Assembly: GCA_023663235.1 (NCBI GenBank)
Contig: JAMPHW010000003.1
Span: 97,099-144,592, forward strand
DNA: 47,494 bases
Direction of reading: 5' to 3'
Origin: Ruminococcus sp.
GTDB lineage: Bacteria > Bacillota_I > Bacilli_A > RF39 > UBA660
Part shown: piece by piece, positions 1 through 7,600 of the stretch
Numbering within the stretch: the stretch's first letter is position 1
Layout of the letters: every line of letters starts with the position of its first letter
Notes under the pieces: model-generated
Database searches by the model: none
Told to the model about the DNA's origin: nothing
What the model saw: only the letters and a program-made list of their open reading frames with translations
Program-made: the position numbers and the translations under genes

Positions 1-607
1 CTATATCCATTAAACCGCCCATTATTAAAGTTAAAAAGGCTGGATGATGATTACTAAATGTTATAGTTCGATAATAAAAGTCTAATTGCCACAAACCGTC
101 ATAAGCCATAGTTCCAGGATAATAAAAGATTAAATAAATAATACTTACGCTTAATGTCATTATAAAGGTTATTAAAAAAGGATGCTTATCTAAAATAGTT
201 TTGGTTTTCTTTAAAGTTATTTTATTATTTATTAGATAGTATAAATAATTTAGCAAATAGTAAAAAACGAAAGTAAATACACTTAAAATTACTAATAATG
301 AGGATATTCTAGATAACTTAAAAAAATAAGTTATAGAATCCCCTTTTTGATAACTAATGCCAATTATGATAAAGATACTAAATAATAAAGCATTTAAAAA
401 CGTTTTTAAGTTAAATTTAGAACTATATTTATCTAACTTATCCATTAATAATACTAAACTTATTGTTAAAAAGCTTAAGGCAAATATAGAAGTACCTAAA
501 TCAAAGTAATCTTTTAAAATTGTCATAAAACAAACACAAATTAATAAATATATAACCTTTTTCATAACTAAAGTATATATTTTAGCTTTTAAAGTTTCAA
601 GTCCCAT
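1..607 (-). CDS. Polytopic membrane protein, DUF6020/GT-C-like (3' end outside window)
   Basis: The reading frame is open from an ATG at 607 to the window edge, giving about 202 residues of a longer protein. It has repeated hydrophobic segments and near residues 160-195 a YYPGTMAYDG..QLDFYY stretch followed by FSNHHPAFLTLIMGG. This pattern of an extracytoplasmic acidic residue, a conserved Q and an NHHP motif recalls DUF6020-type integral membrane proteins, distantly like lipid-linked-sugar GT-C glycosyltransferases. No strong SD precedes the ATG, so the start is tentative. It lies 21 nt downstream of sigK. A role in envelope glycan assembly is inferred, partly from the GT4 gene upstream. Confidence 0.55.
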   Translation of the reverse strand, partial: MGLETLKAKIYTLVMKKVIYLLICVCFMTILKDYFDLGTSIFALSFLTISLVLLMDKLDKYSSKFNLKTFLNALLFSIFIIIGISYQKGDSITYFFKLSRISSLLVILSVFTFVFYYLLNYLYYLINNKITLKKTKTILDKHPFLITFIMTLSVSIIYLIFYYPGTMAYDGLWQLDFYYRTITFSNHHPAFLTLIMGGLMDI

Positions 608-628
608 TTTATAGATATTTACAACTTT

Positions 629-1324
629 TTACAGCAATTTATTATTTTTAACAAATTCTCTAAATATTTTGGTTAAAGCTCTTTTTTCAATTCTAGAAAC
701 ATAACTACGTGATATATGAAGTTTTTTGGCTATTTCTTTTTGAGTCTCTTCTAATTCACCAAACAAGCCATATCTTTTAATTAATATTTCTTTTTCTCGT
801 TCATTTAAAACATTAAAATAATTTTTTAAAAGATTAATATTTTCTTTTAAATGAAGAGCTTCAGCGATATCCATACTATCATCTTTAATAACTTCTAATA
901 AACTAACTTCATTTCCATCTTTATCATAGCCAATCGCATCATTTAAGCTTATTGTATTATTATTTTTTTTATTACTTCTAAAATACATTAAAATTTCGTT
1001 TTCTATACAGCGAGCTGCATAGGTTGTTATTTTAGTAGATTTGCTGCTTTTATAAGAATCAATACCTTTAATTAGTCCGATTGTTCCGATGCTTATTAAA
1101 TCATCAGTATCATAGTTATTATTATCGAATTTTTTTACTAGATGAGCGACTAATCTTAAATTATGTTCAATTAATTTATTACGAGCATCTTTTTTACCAT
1201 TAAGCATATCTTCAATTGTTTTCTCTTCTTCTTCCTTAGATAAGGGCTCAGGAAAAACTTGATTAGAATAGCTGCCAGTAAAAAAAAGCATATCTTTAAT
1301 AATATTAAGTAAATTTATAAACAT
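629..1324 (-). CDS. sigK: RNA polymerase sporulation sigma factor, SigK-type (pro-sigma-K)
   Basis: A 231-residue sigma-70 factor. Region 2 shows ARNKLIEHNLRLVAHLVKKF, DLISIGTIGLIKGIDSY and TYAARCIENEILMYFRS. Region 4 has an ETQKEIAKKLHISRSYVSRIEKRA-type HTH. The N-terminus up to about residue 29, ending SYSNQVFPEPLS, matches the layout of Bacillus pro-sigma-K, in which a short hydrophobic pro-sequence is removed by SpoIVFB. In Bacillus, sigma-K directs late mother-cell genes such as coat and cortex genes. The gene is uninterrupted, with no skin-like element. Its SD (AGGAAG) lies inside a terminator-like hairpin at 1327-1361. SigE is an alternative assignment, but the N-terminus favours SigK. 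Confidence 0.87.
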   Translation of the reverse strand: MFINLLNIIKDMLFFTGSYSNQVFPEPLSKEEEEKTIEDMLNGKKDARNKLIEHNLRLVAHLVKKFDNNNYDTDDLISIGTIGLIKGIDSYKSSKSTKITTYAARCIENEILMYFRSNKKNNNTISLNDAIGYDKDGNEVSLLEVIKDDSMDIAEALHLKENINLLKNYFNVLNEREKEILIKRYGLFGELEETQKEIAKKLHISRSYVSRIEKRALTKIFREFVKNNKLL

Positions 1325-1326
1325 AA

Positions 1327-1361
1327 AAACACTTCCTAGTAAATTATATTAGAAAGTGTTT
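1327..1361 (-). terminator. Hairpin between 1371 gene and sigK that contains the sigK SD
   Basis: The arms 1327-1337 and 1351-1361 pair over 11 positions with one mismatch. On the minus strand a U-rich run follows and leads straight into the sigK ATG at 1324. The 3' arm contains AGGAAG, the only plausible sigK SD. The structure can act as a terminator for the upstream gene and as a translational block on sigK. Confidence 0.6.
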
Positions 1362-1370
1362 ATTATATTA

Positions 1371-1799
1371 TTAAAAACCACAATGTAATTCGACTTTTAT
1401 ATCATATGACGTTTTACTATAATTATCTTTAGGCGTAATTATAACTCTAGTTCTTTTGGCATCGCAAGCTTCTTTAGTATCTGAATTAACAAAGTTTGTA
1501 ATCTCTTTCCCTTTATCTTTATTATAACTTTTAATATTTTCTAAACTTATTTTAATACCTGATTTTTCAGTTGATTTTAGAAAATTAATTCTTTCGTCAG
1601 TATTATCACTTAACAAAGGATAATATTCATTTTCATAAAAATCTTTACCTAGTTTTTCTAGCTCTTTTTCTAGTTCCCTTTTATTACTTCCCCCACTATT
1701 TAAAGAAACAACTAATATTAATAGAGCAAACATTAAAATAATTAAAATACCATCTATTAGTAAAATTATTTTTCGATGTTCTTTTATAAATTCTCTCAT
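1371..1799 (-). CDS. Small N-terminally anchored membrane protein, paralogue of 40339-40761
   Basis: The 142-residue protein has a basic N-terminus, one transmembrane helix at about residues 12-34 and an outward-facing domain with only two cysteines (CDAKRT and the C-terminal HCGF). I do not recognise the family. It aligns along its whole length with the protein encoded at 40339-40761: LEKLGKDFYENEYYP versus LETLGKTWYETYYWP, and CDAKRTRVIITP versus CDTNKTKVTVIP. The conserved cysteine pair suggests an extracytoplasmic disulfide. It sits 12 nt downstream of the GT4 gene and has a clear AAGGAG SD, so it is probably in that operon. Confidence 0.7.
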   Translation of the reverse strand: MREFIKEHRKIILLIDGILIILMFALLILVVSLNSGGSNKRELEKELEKLGKDFYENEYYPLLSDNTDERINFLKSTEKSGIKISLENIKSYNKDKGKEITNFVNSDTKEACDAKRTRVIITPKDNYSKTSYDIKVELHCGF

Positions 1800-1811
1800 T
1801 TTATATACTCC

Positions 1812-2954
1812 TTAAGATTTAGTTAAATCTTGATATATTTTTATAGCTTTATCCGTAACACTTTTAGCTCCATAATTATCGGCGACTTCTCTTAATGTTT
1901 TTATATCATATTTATCTATGTTATGATAAACCTCTAGTATAGCTCCCGCAAGGTCTTCGGTAGCCCCTATATCTACTAGTTTACCACAATTATCATTAAT
2001 ATATTCTTCAGGGCCAAAACATTTTGTTGAAACAACAGGCATGCCACTAGCTAAAGCTTCTACTCCAGGAATTGCAAAAGTTTCATTATCACTTGCTAAA
2101 ACAAGTAGTGTATGATTTTGAAAAATATCAGCGATTTCAGCTTTAGTTTTTCTTCCAACGAAATCAACATATTTATCCATATCTAATTCATGACATTTAT
2201 TTTTATAATAATCCTCTAAAAAGCCATCACCTATAACAGTTAATCTTGCATCTAAATCTGGTTCTAACTCTTTAATTTTCTTTAAGGCTGCAATAACATC
2301 ATCAATTCTTTTACCTTGCCTTAAAGCTGATGCGGTAACAATACGCAAACCTTCTGGGGTTTTATGTTCTTTTTTAAATATTTCAGTATCAACTAAATTA
2401 GGAAGGACGCTACATTTTACTTTATGTTTAGCGATTTCCTTTGCCATAAAGCCACTTACAGTTGTAAAATAAGCATTTTCTAAGACAAAATCGCCATATT
2501 TCTTACTTGGCTCTTCAAAAAATCTTTTATAGTATGTAGCATGTTCAGTAACAACAACTGGAATATTATATTTTTTACCAATTAAACAAGCAGCATAGCC
2601 TGAGGGAATTGTTACTTGGGCATGAATAACGTCTGGTTTAGGATTATCTTTCAAATATTCTTTAAAAGCTCGTTCAAGGGTTTTACTATACCTTTTCATT
2701 TGCATATCAAAGCTAATTTTATGAATGTCTAACATTCTAGTCATATAAACATTATAATTATGTTCTTTAATAACCTCTTTCTTTTTCATAAATAAATATT
2801 TAGGAATATTTTTTAAACCATGTCTATCAATATAAAGCATATTAACATTAATATTTTCTCTAGCTCCTAAAGCTTCACAAAATTCTTTATGATAAACACC
2901 TATTAACTTATCAGTTCCATTAGGATACCAACAAGGAATTACTAGAATATTCAT
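1812..2954 (-). CDS. Family 4 glycosyltransferase (GT-B fold)
   Basis: This 380-residue protein begins MNILVIPCWYPNG, as is usual for cytoplasmic GT4 enzymes that use nucleotide-sugar donors. The C-terminal Rossmann half shows LRIVTASALRQGKRIDDVI, LTVIGDGF and VDFVGRKTKAEIADIF, then the donor-binding FAIPGVEALASGMPVVST with the glutamate of the EX7E pattern. The length is standard. A GAGGTGAT SD precedes the ATG. The acceptor cannot be read from sequence. The neighbouring membrane protein genes point to envelope glycan or glycolipid synthesis. Confidence 0.85.
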   Translation of the reverse strand: MNILVIPCWYPNGTDKLIGVYHKEFCEALGARENINVNMLYIDRHGLKNIPKYLFMKKKEVIKEHNYNVYMTRMLDIHKISFDMQMKRYSKTLERAFKEYLKDNPKPDVIHAQVTIPSGYAACLIGKKYNIPVVVTEHATYYKRFFEEPSKKYGDFVLENAYFTTVSGFMAKEIAKHKVKCSVLPNLVDTEIFKKEHKTPEGLRIVTASALRQGKRIDDVIAALKKIKELEPDLDARLTVIGDGFLEDYYKNKCHELDMDKYVDFVGRKTKAEIADIFQNHTLLVLASDNETFAIPGVEALASGMPVVSTKCFGPEEYINDNCGKLVDIGATEDLAGAILEVYHNIDKYDIKTLREVADNYGAKSVTDKAIKIYQDLTKS

Positions 2955-3050
2955 CCTATCACCTCTATATTATCATTTTATCAAAAGTTGGGGAAATAGT
3001 CTATAAGAAAGTTAAAGAAATAAAGCTAATATTATTTAAGTTTTATATTT

Positions 3051-4064
3051 TTATTTAAGTTCAAAGGTTATAGAACTTTTTGCTTGATTAAATTTAATAG
3101 TTGTTAAAGCACCATTAATTATAGTCATTCTAGGTGACACATGCCCTATATCAGCATTTATAATTATAGGTATATTAAGGTCATTTAAGACTTCAGAAAT
3201 TGCCTCTTTAAAACTAATATCATAATAACTACTATTAGTAGCACTTCTTCCGAATATTATACCTGTTGAATATTTAAACCAGCCTTTTTCTTTAAAACGC
3301 CATAATGTTCTAATTAAAGCTTCACTGGTGAGTTCACAGTTATCGAAATACCAAACTATACCATCATTTTTATATCTATCAGTAAAATCTAAAGTTTTAT
3401 CATATTTTGTTCCAAAAAGTTCTGATAAAATATCAATACAACCACCAATTATGCGACCTTTTATTAATACTTCTTTTGCATTATTTAAAGTTTCCCATTT
3501 AACTGTTGCATCTAAATTAAAGGGTTCATCGCCTTTTATATATTTGGTATAACCACTTTCACATTTAGAAAAGCTTTCTTGAGCTATAATATTTCCTTTT
3601 AATATTTCTAAATTATTTTCTAATGATTTATGCCACGGATTCATACCAAATTGAGCAAAATTGTCACCATAAATAGTAGCAATATCAAAATTAGTAGTTA
3701 TAGTAAATAATAAACCAGTGGGATCAGAATAACCTTGTAACCATTTTGGATTATTTTTAAGAATATTCCAATCTATATAACTTAACATTTGTAAAAGAAA
3801 ATCACCACCGGCAGCACACCAAATCATTTTTACTTCACAATCTAAATAAAGGGATATTAATTCTTTTGCTTGAATATTACTGGGACTACTTTTACCTTTA
3901 ATACTTGTTCTTACATTTGTAGTTTCTTTTATTTTAAAACCTAATTTTTGAAAATTAACTATAGCAAAATCTAATCTTTTTAATTTTGCCTTATCAGTTA
4001 TACCGTCTGATGGAGCAGTAACGCCAATTGTATCATGTTCTTTAATAAAATCTGGATATATCAT
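3051..4064 (-). CDS. Peptidase S66 (LD-carboxypeptidase/MccF-like)
   Basis: The 337-residue protein has the S66 layout: IGVTAPSDG near the N-terminus, an oxyanion-type CAAGGD loop around residue 85, the nucleophile motif GYSDPTG with Ser113, and a C-terminal NADIGHVSPR with the predicted catalytic His308. Acidic candidates lie at residues 241-244. Family members remove the terminal D-Ala from murein tetrapeptides or cleave microcin C-like conjugates. No signal peptide is visible, so it is probably cytoplasmic. Its ATG overlaps the stop of the BRO-domain gene by 4 nt (ATGA), which implies translational coupling. Confidence 0.82.
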   Translation of the reverse strand: MIYPDFIKEHDTIGVTAPSDGITDKAKLKRLDFAIVNFQKLGFKIKETTNVRTSIKGKSSPSNIQAKELISLYLDCEVKMIWCAAGGDFLLQMLSYIDWNILKNNPKWLQGYSDPTGLLFTITTNFDIATIYGDNFAQFGMNPWHKSLENNLEILKGNIIAQESFSKCESGYTKYIKGDEPFNLDATVKWETLNNAKEVLIKGRIIGGCIDILSELFGTKYDKTLDFTDRYKNDGIVWYFDNCELTSEALIRTLWRFKEKGWFKYSTGIIFGRSATNSSYYDISFKEAISEVLNDLNIPIIINADIGHVSPRMTIINGALTTIKFNQAKSSITFELK

Positions 4065-4912
4065 TCTTTTATTTCCTTTCTATTTTCTATATATTTTCCA
4101 TTTAAATTATTAGAGCTAGTAATTATATTTCTTCCAAGTTCTTTTTCTAAATTATCACGCGTATTTTTAGCAATATTACCTCCACGTTTAGCAATATCTT
4201 TATTTTCTTTTAAACCATAAGGATGATATTCTTTAGCTAATTCTCTAGTGGCAGTTTCTCCAATATCAGTAAGTAAGATTTCTAAATCTGTCATATTATC
4301 TCTTAACGACTCTTTTCTAATTCCTTTAAAATTTTTATATTCACTTGCTTTCATACCAGACCATTCTTTATATATTTCATTGGTAAGAATTCCAAATTCA
4401 TAATCTTTTTCGACTCCATTTTTCTTCCAAATATCTGTTAATTTGTTACGATTAATAATAGCTTTAATTCTGGCTTCAATCCATTTATCATCATAACCTT
4501 TATTATAGTAGTAATTTATAGCTCTTTTAATAGCAATTTCAGGGTCAAATACTTCATCAATACGTTCACTTCCTAAAGATGCTAGCCAAAGTTTAAACGG
4601 CTCAGCATTATGGCTTGGAACAGATTCTATAAGCCTTAAAATGCCCTTTGTATCCAAAACATCAGTACTGTAAAACTTGTTATCGGAAGCTTTTAATTTT
4701 AGTTGTCCGATATTTTCGGACAACTGACTTCCTTCCTTATTTAACTTAATTTTTAAATCATTCCAATACTTTCTCGGTCTTTCACTATCAGTTAATACCT
4801 TAATAACATCTATCACACTAAAATAATAGTCCCCTTTTTCACTATCCCATACACTTCTTATTTCATTTCCTTGAAATAAATTGGATATTGTTTCTAACTT
4901 ATTTTCGTTCAT
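4061..4912 (-). CDS. BRO-N domain protein (phage antirepressor-like)
   Basis: 283 residues starting MNENKLETISNLF. This ATG is preferred over an upstream one at 4966 because AAAGGAAAAG sits directly before it. The N-terminal half has Bro-N features: IRSVWDSEKGDYYFSVIDVI, then SERPRKYWNDLK and a VLDTKGILRLIESVPS stretch ending in FKLWLASLGSERIDE. The C-terminal half is a helical basic domain found in chromosomal BRO-like proteins. BRO-N domains bind DNA and are typical of phage antirepressors, but no phage genes flank this one. It has its own strong promoter and is coupled to the S66 gene. Confidence 0.75.
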   Translation of the reverse strand: MNENKLETISNLFQGNEIRSVWDSEKGDYYFSVIDVIKVLTDSERPRKYWNDLKIKLNKEGSQLSENIGQLKLKASDNKFYSTDVLDTKGILRLIESVPSHNAEPFKLWLASLGSERIDEVFDPEIAIKRAINYYYNKGYDDKWIEARIKAIINRNKLTDIWKKNGVEKDYEFGILTNEIYKEWSGMKASEYKNFKGIRKESLRDNMTDLEILLTDIGETATRELAKEYHPYGLKENKDIAKRGGNIAKNTRDNLEKELGRNIITSSNNLNGKYIENRKEIKE

Positions 4913-4964
4913 TTTCTTTTCCTTTCGTTTGATATTTTTAAAGTTTATTCCAATCTCTAATATC

Positions 4965-4993
4965 AATATACCAAACTAAAGTTCTAGTGTCAA
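4965..4993 (-). promoter_or_regulatory. Sigma-A-type promoter of the BRO-domain gene
   Basis: TTGACA at 4988-4993 and TATATT at 4965-4970 on the minus strand are separated by exactly 17 nt. The -10 lies about 50 nt upstream of the chosen ATG. Confidence 0.75.
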
Positions 4994-4999
4994 GAAAAA

Positions 5000-5036
5000 T
5001 TTTTAAAAGAAAAATAATAGGCTTTTTAGCCTATCA
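5000..5036 (-). terminator. Rho-independent terminator of the DUF362 gene
   Basis: The minus strand reads ATAGGCT, a 4-nt loop, AGCCTAT, then a T-rich run (arms 5028-5034 and 5017-5023). It lies about 10 nt after the stop codon at 5046. Confidence 0.8.
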
Positions 5037-5045
5037 TTTATCTAT

Positions 5046-5930
5046 TTAATCAATATTTATAAGTTCATATTCTCTAGTACCAAAACCTAAATTACTCGCA
5101 GCTTCAATAGTATGAACACCATGCAAAGACTCGATTCTTTCAATTAAAGTGTCCTTGCCTGGATCTTCACTGTTATAAACTAAATCTAAGCAAGCTTGAT
5201 CGATAGCAATAGGATCTAAACTTGCAAGTATGCCAATATCTTTCATACATGGAGCACTAGCATTACCATCACAATCACAGTCTTTAGAAATATTTTTCAT
5301 TACATTAATATAAACAATATTACCTTTAAAATAATCTATTATGCTTGCCGCACTATCAGCCATAGCTTCTAAAAATTTATCTTGTTCTGGGATATTATTC
5401 CATAATTCATGTTGATCCTTAGTTGCTCCAGCAGTATGAATGTAAGATTTACCTGCAGATGATGCACAACCAATAGAAAGTTGTTTTAAGGCGCCACCAT
5501 ATCCTCCCATAGCGTGGCCTTTAAAATGTGATAAAACAAGCATACTATCATAACTTGCCATATTTTTACCAACATAATTTTCTTTTATAACCTTACCATT
5601 TGGAATATCAAGTACTAAATCAGGTCCTTCAGCATCTAATAAATCAAAAGGAAAATACTTATCCCATTCATGTTCTTTAATTAACTCTTCATGTTTTTCG
5701 GTAGTATTTCTAGCTCCTTCATAGGCGGTGTTACATTCAACAACAGTACCATTTACTTTATCAACTAATGGTTTTACAAATTCTGGACGTAAATAATTTT
5801 GATTTCCTTTTTCACCTGAATGAAGTTTAACAGCTACTTTTCCTGTTAATTCTTTTCCTAACTTTTCATAAATATTAACTAGATTTTCACTAGTAATATT
5901 ACTTGTAAAATAAACTTTTGCTTTTTCCAT
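5046..5930 (-). CDS. DUF362 domain protein
   Basis: The 294-residue protein starts MEKAKVYFTSNITSENL, with GAAAGGATAAG just upstream, so the longer in-frame start at 5963 is less likely. DUF362 hallmarks are VAVKLHSGEKGN near residue 40, SHFKGHAMGGYGGALKQLSIG near residue 145 and a cysteine-containing DCDCDG..SAPCMKDIG segment near residue 225. Larger DUF362 proteins carry a 2[4Fe-4S] ferredoxin domain. Here only the core is present, although the CDCDG..C cluster could bind metal. The function is unknown. It is monocistronic, with its own promoter and terminator. Confidence 0.8.
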   Translation of the reverse strand: MEKAKVYFTSNITSENLVNIYEKLGKELTGKVAVKLHSGEKGNQNYLRPEFVKPLVDKVNGTVVECNTAYEGARNTTEKHEELIKEHEWDKYFPFDLLDAEGPDLVLDIPNGKVIKENYVGKNMASYDSMLVLSHFKGHAMGGYGGALKQLSIGCASSAGKSYIHTAGATKDQHELWNNIPEQDKFLEAMADSAASIIDYFKGNIVYINVMKNISKDCDCDGNASAPCMKDIGILASLDPIAIDQACLDLVYNSEDPGKDTLIERIESLHGVHTIEAASNLGFGTREYELINID

Positions 5931-5954
5931 AATCTTATCCTTTCTTATATTTCT

Positions 5955-5985
5955 ATTATACACTATAAATGGTATTAGAAGTCAA
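5955..5985 (-). promoter_or_regulatory. Promoter of the DUF362 gene
   Basis: Minus-strand TTGACT (5980-5985) and TATAAT (5955-5960) with 19 nt between them. The -35 sits in the same TTTTTCTTGAC context as the promoters at 4988 and 9964. Confidence 0.55.
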
Positions 5986-5989
5986 GAAA

Positions 5990-6012
5990 AAATCATCTAC
6001 TTGAGATGATTT
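5990..6012 (-). terminator. Terminator of secE-nusG
   Basis: A perfect 9-bp hairpin (5990-5998 with 6004-6012, loop ACTTG) is followed by T-rich sequence on the minus strand and touches the nusG stop codon. It separates this operon from the DUF362 promoter. Confidence 0.75.
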
Positions 6013-6545
6013 TAAGCTTTACTAACTTGATAAACTTCAACTTCTACTGGAGTTTCTTGACCAAACAAGTCAATTAAGACATTTAAACGACTATTTTCTA
6101 AATCAATATTATCAACTTTACCAAACATACCTTTAAATGGACCATCAACGATATTTACTTTATCGCCAACAGCAAGTTCAGCTTCAATATTAACACGACT
6201 CATACCCATGTTAGATAATATTTTATCAATTTCTTGAGGTAATAATGGTGTAGGTTTAGCTCCTTTACCAGAAGAACCAATAAAACCTGTAACACCTGGA
6301 GTATTACGAACAATGTACCAAGCTTCATCGCTCATAACCATTTCGACTATAACATATCCTGGAAACATTTTTTTCTTTTTTTCTTTTTTTACACCATCTT
6401 TTACTTCAACTTCAGTAGTTTCTGGAATAATAATACGATAGATATAATCTTGTAATCCCATAGATTCAACTTTAGCTTCTAGTTTTTCTTTAACTTTAGC
6501 TTCATGTCCACTATAAGTATTAACAACATACCATTCTTTTTCCAT
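6012..6545 (-). CDS. nusG: Transcription termination/antitermination factor NusG
   Basis: 177 residues, the normal length. The NGN domain starts KEWYVVNTYSGHEAKVKEKL and continues with PGYVIVEM and NTPGVTGFIG. The C-terminal KOW domain shows VGDKVNIVDGPFKGMFGKVD. NusG binds RNA polymerase, modulates pausing and couples it to NusE/S10 or Rho. A K-rich insertion (VKKEKKKKMFPGY) is within family variation. Its ATG overlaps the secE stop by one base (TAATG). The usual downstream rplK-rplA genes are not present; a terminator follows instead. Confidence 0.95.
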   Translation of the reverse strand: MEKEWYVVNTYSGHEAKVKEKLEAKVESMGLQDYIYRIIIPETTEVEVKDGVKKEKKKKMFPGYVIVEMVMSDEAWYIVRNTPGVTGFIGSSGKGAKPTPLLPQEIDKILSNMGMSRVNIEAELAVGDKVNIVDGPFKGMFGKVDNIDLENSRLNVLIDLFGQETPVEVEVYQVSKA

Positions 6546-6802
6546 TAATTAAAAGCCCCCTTGATATAAGAAATAATTAAACTCATTAATAAAAAGAATA
6601 AAACTAAAACAATTATAAAAATAATAGTTGAGAAAGTATATTTAAAAACTTCTTTTTTGCTAGGCCATTTTACTTTAGATAATTCGTTTTTAACCCCTAC
6701 AAAATAGTTTTCTTGTTTAACTTTTTTTTCTTCCTTTTTGGATTTTTTTGCTGCTTTTGTCTCTTTAACTTTTTTAGCTTCTTTAGCCTCTTTTTTTGCC
6801 AT
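6545..6802 (-). CDS. secE: Preprotein translocase subunit SecE
   Basis: 85 residues with one C-terminal transmembrane helix (about 52-76), preceded by the signature GVKNELSKVKWPSKKEVFKY that forms the amphipathic surface helix clamping SecY. The first 30 residues are an unusually Lys/Ala/Glu-rich tail, probably disordered and cytoplasmic; typical Firmicutes SecE is about 60 residues. The SD is AAGGAGAAG. It is coupled to nusG by a TAATG overlap. Confidence 0.93.
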   Translation of the reverse strand: MAKKEAKEAKKVKETKAAKKSKKEEKKVKQENYFVGVKNELSKVKWPSKKEVFKYTFSTIIFIIVLVLFFLLMSLIISYIKGAFN

Positions 6803-6883
6803 TTTAACTTCTCCTTTTTATGTATTAAAAAAAGCACTTTCGTGTTCATTTATAATCTACCACAAAAATCAGAAAAAAGCAAC

Positions 6884-7552
6884 CTATTTAATTAATTTTC
6901 TTTCACATCTACTTAAAACTAAATTGCTTTTATTATAAGCACCATCTAAATCTTGTAAAGCATATTTATGAGTTAATAAAACATCATCTAAGTGAATGTG
7001 AGAAAGACTTGGACTAGAAATTATTTGATAATTATCACCATCCATAATCGTTCCTTGTCTAAAAGTCTCAGCTTGTCTTTCATTTTTAAATAATAAACAT
7101 TTTTCAGTGGAATCTAAATCTTTATAAATAGATATTAAATGAGGCGATGTTATATAGAGTGAAGTATCAGGTATTTCAAAACCATAAGTTTTTAATAAAT
7201 AAAGCAGAAATGGTTTCCGTTGTTTTTTATTAGTATTACAAGAATAGAAATCATTATCTATACAAATATTTAACCAATAAGACATTAAAAGAGATGCAAA
7301 CCCCAGTCCACGATATGCATCTTTTACATACATACCTATATAACGACAATCTTTAGTATTAAAGTCTAAATAAAAATAAATATAACCAACACAATGCATA
7401 TCTTTATCATATATTTTAATAAAATATTGATCTAAATTTTGGCATTTAAAAAAAGATTTTTCTAAACAAATTCTATAAACATTATTTTGATAAACAATCA
7501 TATCAATTAGTAAATGTTTATCATAAGGTAAATCGCAAGTAAGCTTAAGCAT
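6884..7552 (-). CDS. GNAT-family N-acetyltransferase
   Basis: 222 residues. The acetyl-CoA pyrophosphate-binding motif A is visible as GMYVKDAYRGLGFASLLM near residues 74-91, preceded by beta strands such as CVGYIYFYLDF. The substrate is not deducible. The C-terminal 90 residues do not match a simple GNAT core and may recognise substrate. An AAAGGGG SD precedes the ATG. It lies between secE and the DUF368 gene with short spacers. Confidence 0.7.
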   Translation of the reverse strand: MLKLTCDLPYDKHLLIDMIVYQNNVYRICLEKSFFKCQNLDQYFIKIYDKDMHCVGYIYFYLDFNTKDCRYIGMYVKDAYRGLGFASLLMSYWLNICIDNDFYSCNTNKKQRKPFLLYLLKTYGFEIPDTSLYITSPHLISIYKDLDSTEKCLLFKNERQAETFRQGTIMDGDNYQIISSPSLSHIHLDDVLLTHKYALQDLDGAYNKSNLVLSRCERKLIK

Positions 7553-7600
7553 AGTAAAAACCCCTTTTCTTTAAGCTTTTATATTATATTTTATTATTTG

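Noticed and set aside
3328-3552. Plus-strand frames inside minus-strand genes (for example 3328-3552, 28644-29069, 34053-34349)
   Set aside because: They lie antisense to strongly supported genes, lack SDs and give Ser/Ile/Leu-rich translations typical of the reverse frame of AT-rich coding sequence.
6713-6938. Plus-strand Phe-rich frames opposite secE
   Set aside because: They are the reverse complement of the Lys-rich SecE tail and have no promoter or SD.
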